Shown: one piece after another, positions 8,309-17,060 of the stretch
How positions within the stretch are numbered: the first letter of the stretch is position 1
Layout: the number at the start of each line of letters is the position of its first letter
Assembly: GCF_001428845.1 (NCBI RefSeq)
Contig: NZ_LMIU01000023.1
Coordinates: 62,001-126,000 of the forward strand
Reading direction: 5' to 3'
Origin: Achromobacter sp. Root83
Lineage (GTDB): Bacteria; Pseudomonadota; Gammaproteobacteria; Burkholderiales; Burkholderiaceae_B
Length of the DNA: 64,000 bases
Notes under the pieces: model-generated
Database searches by the model: none
Told to the model about the DNA's origin: nothing
The model's input: the letters and a program-made list of their open reading frames with translations, nothing else
Made by a program: the position numbers and the translations under genes

Positions 8309-9244
8309 ATGCGGCTCATCATCAACTCCGGCGGCCCCCAGGCAATCGACGAATGGCGCGCGCGGTTCGGCGCGTTCGCGCCCGAACTGGACGTGGTGGG
8401 CTGGCACGAGGACGTGGACCCCGCCAGCGTGGACTACGCACTGGTCTGGGCCCCGGACGCCGGCCGCCTGGCCACCTTCTCCAACCTGAAACTCATCATC
8501 AGCGCGGGCGCCGGCGTGGACCACCTCCTGGCCGACCCGGCGCTGCCCCGCCACCTGCCGATCGCGCGCATGGTCACCGCCCGCACGCAGACCGAAATGG
8601 CGGAATTCGTGCTCACCAGCGCGCTGATGCTCACCCGCGACATCAAGCGCATTGTGGAGAACCAGGCGCGCCGCCACTGGGAGCTGTTCGACTCCCTGCG
8701 CGTCGCCGCCGATGTGCGCGTGGGCATCATGGGCCTGGGCCACCTGGGCGTGGCGTCCGCCCAACTGCTGGCGCGCGTGGGCTTTCCCGTGAGCGGCTGG
8801 TCCCGCGGCGCCAGCACGCTGCCGAGCATGCCTTCATATGCAGGCCAAGAGCAATTCGGCGAATTCCTCGCCCACACCGACCTGCTCGTCTGCCTTCTGC
8901 CCGCCACCGACGCCACCCGCGGCATCCTCAACCGCGCCACGCTGTCCCAACTGCCCGCGGGCGCCAGCCTGATCAACGCCGGCCGCGGCTCGCACATGGT
9001 GACCCAGGACGTGATCGACGCGCTCGACAGCGGCCAGCTGCGCCAGGCCGTCCTGGACGTCTTCGAAACGGAACCGCTTCCGCCCGAGTCTCCCCTCTGG
9101 TCCCATCCGGGCATCATCGTCTCGCCGCACAGCGCCGCCATTCCCGACCGCAAGGAGCGGGCACGCCACACCGCACTGCTGATCGCCGCCAACGAACGCG
9201 GCGAACCGCTGCCCAACATCTACGACCCGGTGCGCGGGTATTGA
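8309..9244 (+). CDS. NAD(P)-dependent D-2-hydroxyacid dehydrogenase (glyoxylate/hydroxypyruvate reductase A-like)
   Basis: 311 residues from ATG 8309, preceded by AAGGA; the frame is open to 8237 but the upstream part is low-complexity. The Rossmann motif GIMGLGHLGVASAQLLARVG (about 140-160), the catalytic Arg region NAGRGSHMVTQDVIDAL and the acid/base pair in LDVFETEPLPPESPLWSHPGI...SPHSAA give Arg, Glu and His of the D-2-hydroxyacid dehydrogenase family. It reduces 2-oxo acids such as glyoxylate, hydroxypyruvate or phenylpyruvate. Last gene of cluster A, so it probably handles the 2-oxo acid released by the oxidase. Confidence 0.88.
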   Translation: MRLIINSGGPQAIDEWRARFGAFAPELDVVGWHEDVDPASVDYALVWAPDAGRLATFSNLKLIISAGAGVDHLLADPALPRHLPIARMVTARTQTEMAEFVLTSALMLTRDIKRIVENQARRHWELFDSLRVAADVRVGIMGLGHLGVASAQLLARVGFPVSGWSRGASTLPSMPSYAGQEQFGEFLAHTDLLVCLLPATDATRGILNRATLSQLPAGASLINAGRGSHMVTQDVIDALDSGQLRQAVLDVFETEPLPPESPLWSHPGIIVSPHSAAIPDRKERARHTALLIAANERGEPLPNIYDPVRGY

Positions 9245-9364
9245 ATAGGCAGGGGTGATGCGTTGCGAAGGGCGTTTGCGGCAGACCCCATCGCGGGCCG
9301 CCGACTCGAAAAACCGCAAAATCCGCAAACCCGCCAAAGCTACATTGCCCTCCAAGGAGCAAGC

Positions 9365-10198
9365 ATGAAGCCCGAGACCCGAACCCTCTACGCCCAACGC
9401 CTCGACCCGGTCCTGCGGTGGCTCGCCAGCAACCCCGATGCCGATCCCGACCTGCATCGGCTTGCCGACCTGGCCTGCCTGTCGCCGTATCACTTCCATC
9501 GCGTCTACCGCGCCATGGTGGGGGAGACGGTGAACGCCACGGTCCAGCGCATCCGCATGCATCGCGCAGCGGTCGCGCTGGCGGGCACGCAGGCGCCGCT
9601 GAGAGACGTTGCGCAACGCGCTGGATACGAATCGGACGCCGCCTTCAACCGGGCATTTGGCGCAGCCTTCGGCATCCCGCCGGGCCGGTATCGGGCGGCT
9701 CGCTCCCTCCCCCTCGACCCCAAGGAGTTTGCCATGTACCCCATCGCCATCGAGAACTTTCCCGGCGTCACGCTGGCCGTCCTGCCGCACCGCGGCGGCT
9801 ACCAGGATATCGGGTCCACGTTCACCCGCGCCTTCATGCTGGCCGTCAGCCGTGGAATCGCCACGCCCGACGCCATCGGCTTTGGCGTGTACTTCGACGA
9901 CCCCGAACAAGTGCCGGAAAGCCAGCTTCGTTCCCTGGCCGGCATGCCTGTCGAACCCGGCGAGGATCTGGGCGGAGAACTGGAGCGCTTCGAGATACCC
10001 GCTGGCCGCTGCGCCGTCCTGACCTACACGGGCCCCTACAACGAGATGGGCAAGCCCTACAACTGGATGTTCTCGGAATGGCTGCCCGCCAGCGGCATGG
10101 TGCCGGCCGATTTCCCGATGTTCGAACAGTATGTGAACGACCCGCGCATCACCCCGCCCGCGCAGTTGCAGACCCGCATCCATCTGCCCTTGAAATAA
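9365..10198 (+). CDS. AraC-family regulator with C-terminal GyrI-like ligand-binding domain
   Basis: 277 residues from ATG 9365, preceded by AAGGAGC. The two AraC helix-turn-helix motifs are N-terminal (about 10-110): LADLACLSPYHFHRVYRAMV and LRDVAQRAGYESDAAFNRAF. The GyrI/Rob-like effector domain (about 125-277) begins IAIENFPGVTLAVLPHRGGY and ends with a strand giving QTRIHLPLK. Such proteins sense small amphipathic molecules (for example multidrug or stress regulators). Target genes are not evident; it is downstream of the dehydrogenase and convergent with the LysR gene. Confidence 0.9.
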   Translation: MKPETRTLYAQRLDPVLRWLASNPDADPDLHRLADLACLSPYHFHRVYRAMVGETVNATVQRIRMHRAAVALAGTQAPLRDVAQRAGYESDAAFNRAFGAAFGIPPGRYRAARSLPLDPKEFAMYPIAIENFPGVTLAVLPHRGGYQDIGSTFTRAFMLAVSRGIATPDAIGFGVYFDDPEQVPESQLRSLAGMPVEPGEDLGGELERFEIPAGRCAVLTYTGPYNEMGKPYNWMFSEWLPASGMVPADFPMFEQYVNDPRITPPAQLQTRIHLPLK

Positions 10199-10216
10199 GC
10201 GGACGGGCCGCCCGCC

Positions 10217-11119
10217 CTACCCGAGCACGCCGGACAGGTACTGCCGCAGCCAGGCGTGCGCGGGATCGTCCTGGTAGCGTTCGTGCCAGTACAGCGACAC
10301 CGCGATGGGCGGCAGCGTCAACGGCACCTTCTGGGTGACGATGCGCGCGCTGCCGGACATCGCCTTCGCGATACTGACGGGCATGGTCGCGATCAGATCC
10401 GAGCCTTCGACGATGAACGGGCATACCAGATAGCTGGACAGCGTGGCCACGATCTTGCGGCTGCGGTTCTGCCCCATCAGGATGCGATCGATCGCGGTGC
10501 TGAAATAGCGGGTGTGCGCGGCCAGGTCCAGGTGCCCATAGCTGAGGTACGCGTCCAGGTTCCAGCGCTTGCGCAGGCACGGATGCCCTTCGCGCACGAT
10601 GCACACCGCCGGCTCCTGGTAGAGAAAGCGCGTGCGCAGGTCCGGCGCCGGATCGGGGAAATAGCCCGCGATCAACTCCACATGATTCGTGTCCAGCATG
10701 CTCAAGCCATGCTGCGGGCGCGCGGGCAGGATCTGGAGCTGGAAGTGAGGCGCATCCATCGCCAGCCTGGGGATCAGCTTGGGCAGCAAGGTGAACTGCA
10801 CGTAATCGGTGGCATAGAGCGACAAAGTGCGCGAAGAATGCGCCGGGTCGAAGGCCTCGCGCGTGCGGGTCGCGCGGTGCCACCCTTCGAGCAGCGGCTT
10901 GAAATTCTGGTGCAGTTCCAAGGCGCGCAGCGTGGGCTGCCAGGCGCCGCCCTCGCGCACCAGCAGCGGATCCCCGAATAGCTGGCGCAGCCGGTTCATC
11001 GCCGCGCTCATCGCAGGCTGGCTGATGTTCAGCGCTTCCGCCGCCCGTGAAACGTTGCGGCAGGTCATCAGGGCATCGAAATGCAGAAGCAGATTCAGGT
11101 CCGGATTCTTCACAACCAT
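10217..11119 (-). CDS. LysR-family transcriptional regulator (NodD/SyrM-like)
   Basis: 300 residues from ATG 11119; the frame is open to 11239 but the LysR N-terminus starts at MVVKNPDLNLLLHFDALMTC. Helix-turn-helix NVSRAAEALNISQPAMSAAM is at about residues 20-40, followed by LRQLFGDPLLVREGG and an effector domain with typical two-lobed spacing. The sequence style (DLNLL, FDALM, FGDPLLVR) is that of the NodD/NahR/SyrM branch. It is divergent from the Bug receptor-hyuAB operon and probably controls it. Confidence 0.93.
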   Translation of the reverse strand: MVVKNPDLNLLLHFDALMTCRNVSRAAEALNISQPAMSAAMNRLRQLFGDPLLVREGGAWQPTLRALELHQNFKPLLEGWHRATRTREAFDPAHSSRTLSLYATDYVQFTLLPKLIPRLAMDAPHFQLQILPARPQHGLSMLDTNHVELIAGYFPDPAPDLRTRFLYQEPAVCIVREGHPCLRKRWNLDAYLSYGHLDLAAHTRYFSTAIDRILMGQNRSRKIVATLSSYLVCPFIVEGSDLIATMPVSIAKAMSGSARIVTQKVPLTLPPIAVSLYWHERYQDDPAHAWLRQYLSGVLG

Positions 11120-11124
11120 GCACC

Positions 11125-11141
11125 TATAAGTGGCATCTATA
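11125..11141. promoter_or_regulatory. Possible LysR-type binding dyad
   Basis: TATAAG-TGGCA-TCTATA is an imperfect inverted repeat fitting the T-N11-A LysR rule. It lies just upstream of the LysR start in the shared divergent gap. Positional inference only. Confidence 0.3.
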
Positions 11142-11272
11142 CAAATATAAACCTGTAGGACTGCTGTCATCACGGCCACAAGCCTAGGATGACCCTGTTG
11201 TTGCAGCGAACCAAGGCCTGGCACGCATGATCCGGCCACAAGGAAGTTCTATCAACAAGGGGAAACCTAGCC

Positions 11273-12253
11273 ATGAACCAAGGGCTTATACGTAGTTGCT
11301 GTCGCATTGCCGCCGGCGTCGCGCTAGTCGCGGCAGCCGGGTCCGCCAGCGCGGCCTGGCCGGATAAGGTCATCCACATCGTGGTGCCGTTCGCCGCGGG
11401 CGGGTCCACGGACCTGATCGCGCGCAAGGTGGCCGAAGGCCTGGGCCAGCGCCTGGGCGCCAACGTCATCGTCGAAAACCGGCCCGGGGCCGGCGGCACC
11501 GTCGGCACGGAGTACGTGGTCCGCCAGCCGCCGGACGGCTACACCATCCTGATGGGCTCTGTCAGCACGCATGGCAGCGCGCCCTGCGTGTATTCCAAGC
11601 TGCCCTACGACCCCGTCAAGGATTTCACGCCGCTGGCGGTGGTGGCGACCATCCCCAACGTGATGTCGGTGAACCAGTCCGTGCCTGCCCGCAATCTGCA
11701 GGAGTTCGTGGCCCTGTTGAAGAAGGAGCCGGAGAAATACTCCTTCGCGTCCAATGGACAGGGCACCTCCAACCACCTCGCCGCCGAGCTTTTCAAGACG
11801 ACCGCGGGCGTATCGATGGTGCATGTGCCCTATCGCGGCTCGGGTCCGGCGTTGATCGACCTCGTCGGGGGGCAGATCAACATGATGATGGACGTCGTGA
11901 TGACGTCCTACCCCTACATCAAGGACGGCAAGATCAAGGCGCTGGCGGTGACCTCACCGCAGCGGTCGCCCATGCTGCCCGATGTGCCCACGGTGGCCGA
12001 ATCAGGCTATCCGGGCTACGAGGCCATGGTGTGGTTCGGCATGCTGGCGCCCGCCGGCCTGCCGGAGCCCGTGCGCGCAAAGCTGACCGACGGCCTGGTG
12101 CAGACCTTGCACGCGCCCGCCATGAAGACCTACCTGGAGCAGCAGGGCGCCCAGGTGTCGGACGTGGCCGGGCCGGCCTTCGGCGCCATGATCCAGGACG
12201 AGATCGGCAAATGGTGCAAGGTCGTGAAGAAAGCCGGCATCCGCCTGGATTGA
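11273..12253 (+). CDS. Bug-family (TctC-like) periplasmic receptor
   Basis: 326 residues with a signal peptide ending near GSASAAW (about residue 25). Tripartite-tricarboxylate/Bug features: WPDKVIHIVVPFAAGGSTDLIAR, VIVENRPGAGGTVGTEYV, PDGYTILMGS and HVPYRGSGPALIDLVGGQI. Bug proteins bind carboxylates and related small molecules in the periplasm; they are hugely expanded in Bordetella and Achromobacter and often have no linked TctAB membrane genes, as here. Its position directly upstream of hyuAB suggests the ligand is a hydantoin, oxoproline or related lactam/imide. Confidence 0.94.
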   Translation: MNQGLIRSCCRIAAGVALVAAAGSASAAWPDKVIHIVVPFAAGGSTDLIARKVAEGLGQRLGANVIVENRPGAGGTVGTEYVVRQPPDGYTILMGSVSTHGSAPCVYSKLPYDPVKDFTPLAVVATIPNVMSVNQSVPARNLQEFVALLKKEPEKYSFASNGQGTSNHLAAELFKTTAGVSMVHVPYRGSGPALIDLVGGQINMMMDVVMTSYPYIKDGKIKALAVTSPQRSPMLPDVPTVAESGYPGYEAMVWFGMLAPAGLPEPVRAKLTDGLVQTLHAPAMKTYLEQQGAQVSDVAGPAFGAMIQDEIGKWCKVVKKAGIRLD

Positions 12254-12301
12254 CTCCTTGACGCACCGCCGGCTGCGCGCGTGGCGCGGCCGGGAATCCT
12301 G

Positions 12302-12328
12302 TTGCCGCGAGGCGCGTCCTCGCGGCAA
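12302..12328 (+). other. Intercistronic hairpin between Bug receptor and hyuA
   Basis: A perfect 10-bp inverted repeat (TTGCCGCGAG / CTCGCGGCAA) with a 7-base loop and no immediate T run. It probably stabilises the receptor mRNA 3' end or causes partial termination, so that the receptor is made in excess of the enzyme. Confidence 0.55.
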
Positions 12329-12360
12329 TGCAAGACCGCAATTTTTCAGGAAAGAACGAT

Positions 12361-14424
12361 ATGTATCGCATAGGGATAGACGTCGGAGGCACGTTTACCG
12401 ATTTCACGATGATCGACGAGGGCGCGGGCGTGGTGCACTTTCACAAGGTGCCTTCGACGCCGCACGATCCTTCGGAGGCCATCGCGACGGGCATCGGCCA
12501 GATGCTCGCGGACCATGACGTGGCACCCTCGCAGGTGTCGCACGTGGGACATGGAACCACGGTGGCGACCAACCTGATCATTGAACGCAAGGGCGCGCGC
12601 GTCGGCCTGATCACCACGCGCGGCTTTCGCGACGTGCTGGAGATCGGGCGGCAGACCCGGCCGCATCTGTATGACTACAGCGTGGGCAAGCCGCCCGTCG
12701 CCGTGCCGCGCGAATTCCGCGCGGAAGTCGACGAGCGCGTCAATGCCGCCGGCGAGGTGCTGACCGAGCTGGATGAGGCGCAGGTGCGCGCCGCCGCCCG
12801 CCGGTTCGCGCAGGCGGGCATCGAGGCCGTGACGATCTGCTTTCTGCACGCCTACCGCAACCCGGCCCACGAGCGGCTCGCGGCGCGGATCGTGGCCGAG
12901 GAAATGCCCGGCGCGTACATCAGCCAGTCGTCCGAAGTGCTGCCCGAATTCCGCGAGTACGAACGCCTGTCCACCACGGTGCTCAATGCGGCGGTGGGGC
13001 CGAAGATGGCGCGCTACCTGGAACGCTTCCTGCAGCGCGTGCGTGAACTGGATATCGCCCACGAACCGCACACCATCCATTCCAATGGCGGCCTGATGTC
13101 GATTGCCACGGTGCGCCAGTATCCGGTTCGTACCTGCCTGTCGGGACCGGCGGCGGGCGTGGTCGGCGCGGCCGCCGTCGGGCGCGCCATCGGCAGCCTG
13201 AACCTGGTGACGTTCGACGTGGGCGGCACTAGCACGGACGTCTCGCTGGTGTGCGAGGGGCGCCCGCTTTTTACCTCGCACCGCCACGTGGCCGGCTATC
13301 CCGTCAAGACGCCGATGGTCGACATCCACGTCATCGGCGCGGGCGGCGGCAGCATTGCATGGCTGGACGACGCGGGCGCGCTGAAGGTGGGCCCGCACAG
13401 CGCGGGCGCCGTGCCCGGACCCGTGGGTTATGGACGGGGCGGCCAGGAACCCACCATCACCGATGCCGAGATCGCGCTGCAGCGCCTGAACCCCGTCGCC
13501 CTGCTCAACGGGCGCATGCCGGTGCACGCCGAGGCCGCGCGCCAGGTCATCGAGCAGCGCGTGGCCCAGCCCCTGGGGCTGGACATGGAAGCGGCGGCCG
13601 AGGGCATCCTGCGCATCGCGGCGGCGAACATGAGCCGCGCCATCCGCGCCGTTTCCACCGAACGCGGCTATGACCTGTCGCGCTTCGCGCTGTACGCCTA
13701 TGGCGGCGCGGGCCCGTTGCATGCGGTGGAGGTCGCGGAGGAATGCGGCATTCCCGTGGTGATCGTGCCGCAGGAACCGGGCACGATGTGCGCGCGCGGC
13801 ATTCTGTTGAGCGATATCTCGTTCGACTTCGTGCAAAGCGAGATCTCGCTGGCCAGCGACGATAGCTGGCCCGCCATCTCCGCGATCTTCGACGGGCTCC
13901 GCGCGCAGGCCGACACCTGGCTGGATGAAGAACGCGTGGAACCCGCGCTGCGCGTGTGCCACAGTGCCATCGACGCCCGCTACGAAGGCCAGAATTTCGA
14001 GGTGCAAGTCAGCCTGGACGACACCGGCGCGGGCGCCTACGCGGAATTTGCGCGGCGTTTCGCGCAGGCCCACGAGCGCGAGTACGGCTATACCGTGGAC
14101 GATCGCAAGGTGCAGATCATCAACTGCCGCATGCAGGCGGTTGGACAGGTGGTGAAGGCGCCGCTGGCGCCGCGCCACATCGGCGGCGAGTTGGACGACG
14201 CGAAGCAGGGCCAGCGCAAGACCTACTTCGGTCCCAAGCACGGCTGGCTTGAAACACCCGTGTACGACCGGGACCGCGTGCCCACCGGCGCGCGCTTCAC
14301 CGGCCCCGCGCTGCTCGAGGAAATGAGCTCGACGACCGTGGTGGGCGTAGGCCAGCACGCAAGCGTCGACGAATACGGCAACCTGATCATCCGTCTGCAA
14401 GGAGGCTCGCATGATGAAGCCTGA
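12361..14424 (+). CDS. hyuA: Hydantoinase/oxoprolinase family protein, HyuA-type (ATP-binding subunit)
   Basis: 687 residues from ATG 12361, preceded by AGGAAAG. The hydantoinase/oxoprolinase N-terminal fold starts RIGIDVGGTFTDFTMIDE (ATP phosphate loop). The actin-like core shows LSGPAAGVVGAAAVGR (about 260-275) and FDVGGTSTDVSLV. HyuA-type subunits cleave hydantoins, 5-oxoproline or related cyclic amides with ATP, or act as acetophenone/acetone carboxylase subunits. It overlaps hyuB by 14 bases. Substrate unknown: the HyuA/HyuB families cannot be told apart by function from motifs. Confidence 0.92.
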   Translation: MYRIGIDVGGTFTDFTMIDEGAGVVHFHKVPSTPHDPSEAIATGIGQMLADHDVAPSQVSHVGHGTTVATNLIIERKGARVGLITTRGFRDVLEIGRQTRPHLYDYSVGKPPVAVPREFRAEVDERVNAAGEVLTELDEAQVRAAARRFAQAGIEAVTICFLHAYRNPAHERLAARIVAEEMPGAYISQSSEVLPEFREYERLSTTVLNAAVGPKMARYLERFLQRVRELDIAHEPHTIHSNGGLMSIATVRQYPVRTCLSGPAAGVVGAAAVGRAIGSLNLVTFDVGGTSTDVSLVCEGRPLFTSHRHVAGYPVKTPMVDIHVIGAGGGSIAWLDDAGALKVGPHSAGAVPGPVGYGRGGQEPTITDAEIALQRLNPVALLNGRMPVHAEAARQVIEQRVAQPLGLDMEAAAEGILRIAAANMSRAIRAVSTERGYDLSRFALYAYGGAGPLHAVEVAEECGIPVVIVPQEPGTMCARGILLSDISFDFVQSEISLASDDSWPAISAIFDGLRAQADTWLDEERVEPALRVCHSAIDARYEGQNFEVQVSLDDTGAGAYAEFARRFAQAHEREYGYTVDDRKVQIINCRMQAVGQVVKAPLAPRHIGGELDDAKQGQRKTYFGPKHGWLETPVYDRDRVPTGARFTGPALLEEMSSTTVVGVGQHASVDEYGNLIIRLQGGSHDEA

Positions 14425-16135
14425 CCGAATTGAATCCTCCGATGCCGGGGCAAGCCCGGCCCTGTCCGACCCGATCGGTATGGAGGTGTTCTGCAACCGC
14501 CTCCTGTCCATCACCGAGGACATGAACAACACGCTGGTGCGCGCGTCGTTCTCGACCAATATCAAGGAGCGCAAGGATTGCTCCGTGGCCCTGTTCGACG
14601 CCGCGGGCCGGCTGGTGGCCCAGGGCACGCAGATCCCGCTGCACCTGGGCTCGCTGGACGGCGCGATGGGCGCCATTCTGCGCACTTTCGCGGCGGACGG
14701 CATCCGCGACGGCGATGTCTTCATCTGCAACGATCCCTATCTTGCTGATGGCAGCCACCTGCCCGACATCAATATCGTCACGCCGGTGTTCTGGGACGGC
14801 GCGCTGCGCTTTTTCGCGGCGAATATCGCGCACCATTCGGACGTCGGCGGCGCGGTGCCCGGCTCGATCGCGGGCGGCCTGAAGTCCATCTTCGAGGAGG
14901 GCATCCGCATCCCGGCCTGCCGCATTGCGCGCTATGGCGAAACGGACGAGGACATGCTGCGCCTGATCTGCGCGAACACCCGCGACCCGGAAGAGCGCGT
15001 GCTGGATCTGCGCGTGCAGATGGCCACCAACCGACGGGGCGCGGCGGCGGTGCAAGGGCTGATCCGCCAGATGGGCCTGGATGCGGTCCTGCGCTCCGTG
15101 GACGATGTGATTGCCTATACGCGGCGCAGATTGCTGAACCGCATCGCCGAGCTGCGTCCAGGCAGCTATACGTTCCGCAGCGACCTCGACGACGACGGCA
15201 TGGGCGGGGACCCGGTGCCGATCCAGGTGACGCTGACCGTCAGCCCCGGCAACCTGCATTTCGACTTCGACGGCTCGGGCAAGCAGGCGCGGGGCGCCAT
15301 GAACCTGCCGTTCAACGCCTTGCGCGCCTGCGTCTATTACGCCGTCAAGGCGCTGCTGGACCCGGACCTGGCGCCCAATGCCGGCCTGTTCGATCCCATC
15401 ACCCTGTCGGCGCCGGTCGGCACCATCACCAATCCCGAACATCCGGCGGCGGTGGGCGCGCGTTCCATCACCGCGCAGAAGGTGGCCGGCGCGATCTTTG
15501 GCGCCTTCCGGGGCCTGCTGCCGCCGGAAAAAACGATGGCGTCCAGCAACGACTGCTGCCCCGCCATCGTGTTCTCCGGCCGCTGGCGCGAGCGCGCCGG
15601 GCATTTCGTCTATCTCGAAACACTGGGCGGCGGCGCGGGCGCGCGTTTCGACGCCGACGGGATGGACGCGGTGCACGTGCACATGACCAATACATCCAAC
15701 CTGCCGGTGGAGGCGTTGGAGAACGAATACCCGCTGTTGATGGACGAGTACGCAATGATCCAGGACTCGGGCGGCGCCGGCCGCACGCGCGGCGGCATGG
15801 CGATCGCCAAGCAGATCCGCGCGGTGGGGCCGGGCATCGTGTTTTCGGCGCGCTCGGACAGCCATACGGTGGGCGTGGCGGCCGGCGTGGACGGCGGCGG
15901 CGATGGGCGCCGTGCGCGGCTGATCCGGAATTTCGGCACGCCCCAGGCGCAGGAACTGTTTTCCAAGACCGCCAACATTGCGCTGGAGCCGGGCGAGAGC
16001 GTGCGCATTGAAACCCCGGGCGGCGGCGGCTATGGCGCACCCGCGCAGCGGCCGCGGGCGCGTATCGAACAGGATCTGGCGGACGGCAAGATCAGCGCCG
16101 AGGCGGCGCGCACGGATTACGGCGTGTCCGCCTGA
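14411..16135 (+). CDS. hyuB: Hydantoinase B/oxoprolinase family protein, HyuB-type
   Basis: 574 residues. HyuB features: NDPYLADGSHLPDINIVTPVF (about 109-129), IAHHSDVGGAVPGS and GARSITAQKVAGAIFGAF, with the glycine-rich C-terminal ETPGGGGYGAP. It partners with HyuA in ATP-dependent cyclic amide hydrolysis. Two ATG codons are adjacent (14411, 14414), both inside the hyuA end, preceded by AAGGAGG, a near-consensus ribosome site inside hyuA. The operon is receptor-hyuA-hyuB and ends here, converging on the GntR gene 15 bases away. Confidence 0.92.
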   Translation: MMKPDRIESSDAGASPALSDPIGMEVFCNRLLSITEDMNNTLVRASFSTNIKERKDCSVALFDAAGRLVAQGTQIPLHLGSLDGAMGAILRTFAADGIRDGDVFICNDPYLADGSHLPDINIVTPVFWDGALRFFAANIAHHSDVGGAVPGSIAGGLKSIFEEGIRIPACRIARYGETDEDMLRLICANTRDPEERVLDLRVQMATNRRGAAAVQGLIRQMGLDAVLRSVDDVIAYTRRRLLNRIAELRPGSYTFRSDLDDDGMGGDPVPIQVTLTVSPGNLHFDFDGSGKQARGAMNLPFNALRACVYYAVKALLDPDLAPNAGLFDPITLSAPVGTITNPEHPAAVGARSITAQKVAGAIFGAFRGLLPPEKTMASSNDCCPAIVFSGRWRERAGHFVYLETLGGGAGARFDADGMDAVHVHMTNTSNLPVEALENEYPLLMDEYAMIQDSGGAGRTRGGMAIAKQIRAVGPGIVFSARSDSHTVGVAAGVDGGGDGRRARLIRNFGTPQAQELFSKTANIALEPGESVRIETPGGGGYGAPAQRPRARIEQDLADGKISAEAARTDYGVSA

Positions 16136-16150
16136 CCGGGAGGCCGTGCG

Positions 16151-16954
16151 TCAGCCCACGTTGAGCGTCATGGAGTACTTCATCTTGTCGTGCGGGAACG
16201 TGGTGATGGTGGCCAGCAGCAGCACGCCGCCGTCGCCATAGTAGCGGCGGGTGATGACGAATCCCGCCGTGCCGGAGTCGACTTGGAGCTGCTTGGCGAT
16301 GGTTGCGTTGATGGGGGTCGCCGAGAACTCCTGGTTGACCTCGGTGATGCGGTCGCCGAAGTGGTCTTCGATCAGCCGCAGCAGCGAGATCCGTGATTTC
16401 ACGTCCACTCGCACGTCTGAATGCACGGGATCCGCGTAGATCAGCGTGCAGGCGGCGGCCGTGTCCTGGTCGTCGAGGGTCTTGATGGAATTGATATGCA
16501 GCCAGGGAAGGCCGGACTCGCAGCCCAGCACTTGCGCCAGGCGCCGGGTCAGCTTGACGGTGCGCACGTCCTGCACCAGCAGGGCGGCGTTGCGCGCGTA
16601 CTGCAGCAGGTCCGGAAACTGCGATATGCGCTGTGTGAAGCGCGTGCTGGCGCGCGCGGTTTCCACGCGCGTGCCGACGCCTGGGCGCCGGGACACCATC
16701 CCGGCCACGGTCAGCATGCGGATGGCTTCACGGATGGTGTGGCGGCTGGCGCCGAATTGTTCGCACAGCTCGTGTTCGGTGGGAAGCAAGGTCATGACGG
16801 GATAACGCCCGGCGCTGATGTCCTGGGAGAGCGTTTGATAAATGCTCTTGTAGCGCGGCCCGCCTGCCGGGAGGGCGGGTGCCTGCGCGCCAGGCCGGCC
16901 GCGCGCTTCCCGCGCTCCGCCGGGGCTGGCCGTGCGCTCGGAGGATCGGGTCAT
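16151..16954 (-). CDS. GntR-family regulator with UTRA domain (HutC subfamily)
   Basis: 267 residues. The winged helix (about 30-105) includes ISAGRYPVMTLLPTEHELCE and GASRHTIREAIRMLTVAG followed by RPGVGTRVE; the UTRA effector domain (about 120-260) ends RRYYGDGGVLLLATITTFPHDKMKYS. It has an extended basic N-terminus of about 25 residues. It is divergent from cluster B and most likely represses it through the inverted repeat at 17033-17060. HutC-type regulators typically respond to the imported substrate or its first product. Confidence 0.92.
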   Translation of the reverse strand: MTRSSERTASPGGAREARGRPGAQAPALPAGGPRYKSIYQTLSQDISAGRYPVMTLLPTEHELCEQFGASRHTIREAIRMLTVAGMVSRRPGVGTRVETARASTRFTQRISQFPDLLQYARNAALLVQDVRTVKLTRRLAQVLGCESGLPWLHINSIKTLDDQDTAAACTLIYADPVHSDVRVDVKSRISLLRLIEDHFGDRITEVNQEFSATPINATIAKQLQVDSGTAGFVITRRYYGDGGVLLLATITTFPHDKMKYSMTLNVG

Positions 16955-17003
16955 GGGAAAGGCTCCTTGATTGTTTTATAGGGTTTGTACGGAAAATAAC
17001 CGA

Positions 17004-17033
17004 TTGACAAGGCACTCTGGCTGGATCCATTAT
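17004..17033 (+). promoter_or_regulatory. Sigma-70 promoter of the cluster B operon
   Basis: A perfect -35 TTGACA (17004-17009) and a -10 CATTAT (17028-17033) with an 18-bp spacer. The predicted start near 17040 falls within the operator that follows, a repressor arrangement. Confidence 0.6.
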
Positions 17034-17060
17034 TTGTCCGGACATTCATGTACGGACAAA
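17033..17060. promoter_or_regulatory. GntR-type operator (inverted repeat)
   Basis: TTTGTCCG (17033-17040) and CGGACAAA (17053-17060) form a perfect 8-bp inverted repeat with a 12-base spacer. Related half-sites TTTGTACGG (16984-16992) and TTGTACGG (17061-17068) flank it, one near the GntR start, suggesting autoregulation as well. The site overlaps the expected transcription start of cluster B. Confidence 0.55.

Noticed and set aside
7091-8764. A long open frame on the minus strand across the cluster A binding protein and dehydrogenase
   Set aside because: Antisense shadow of GC-rich genes; composition is His/Ala/Arg/Gly-rich with no domain, no start context, and it opposes two clear genes.
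12346-14730. A 794-codon minus-strand frame opposite hyuA
   Set aside because: Mirror of a GC-rich gene with His/Arg/Ala-rich sequence and no recognisable fold; hyuA is unambiguous.
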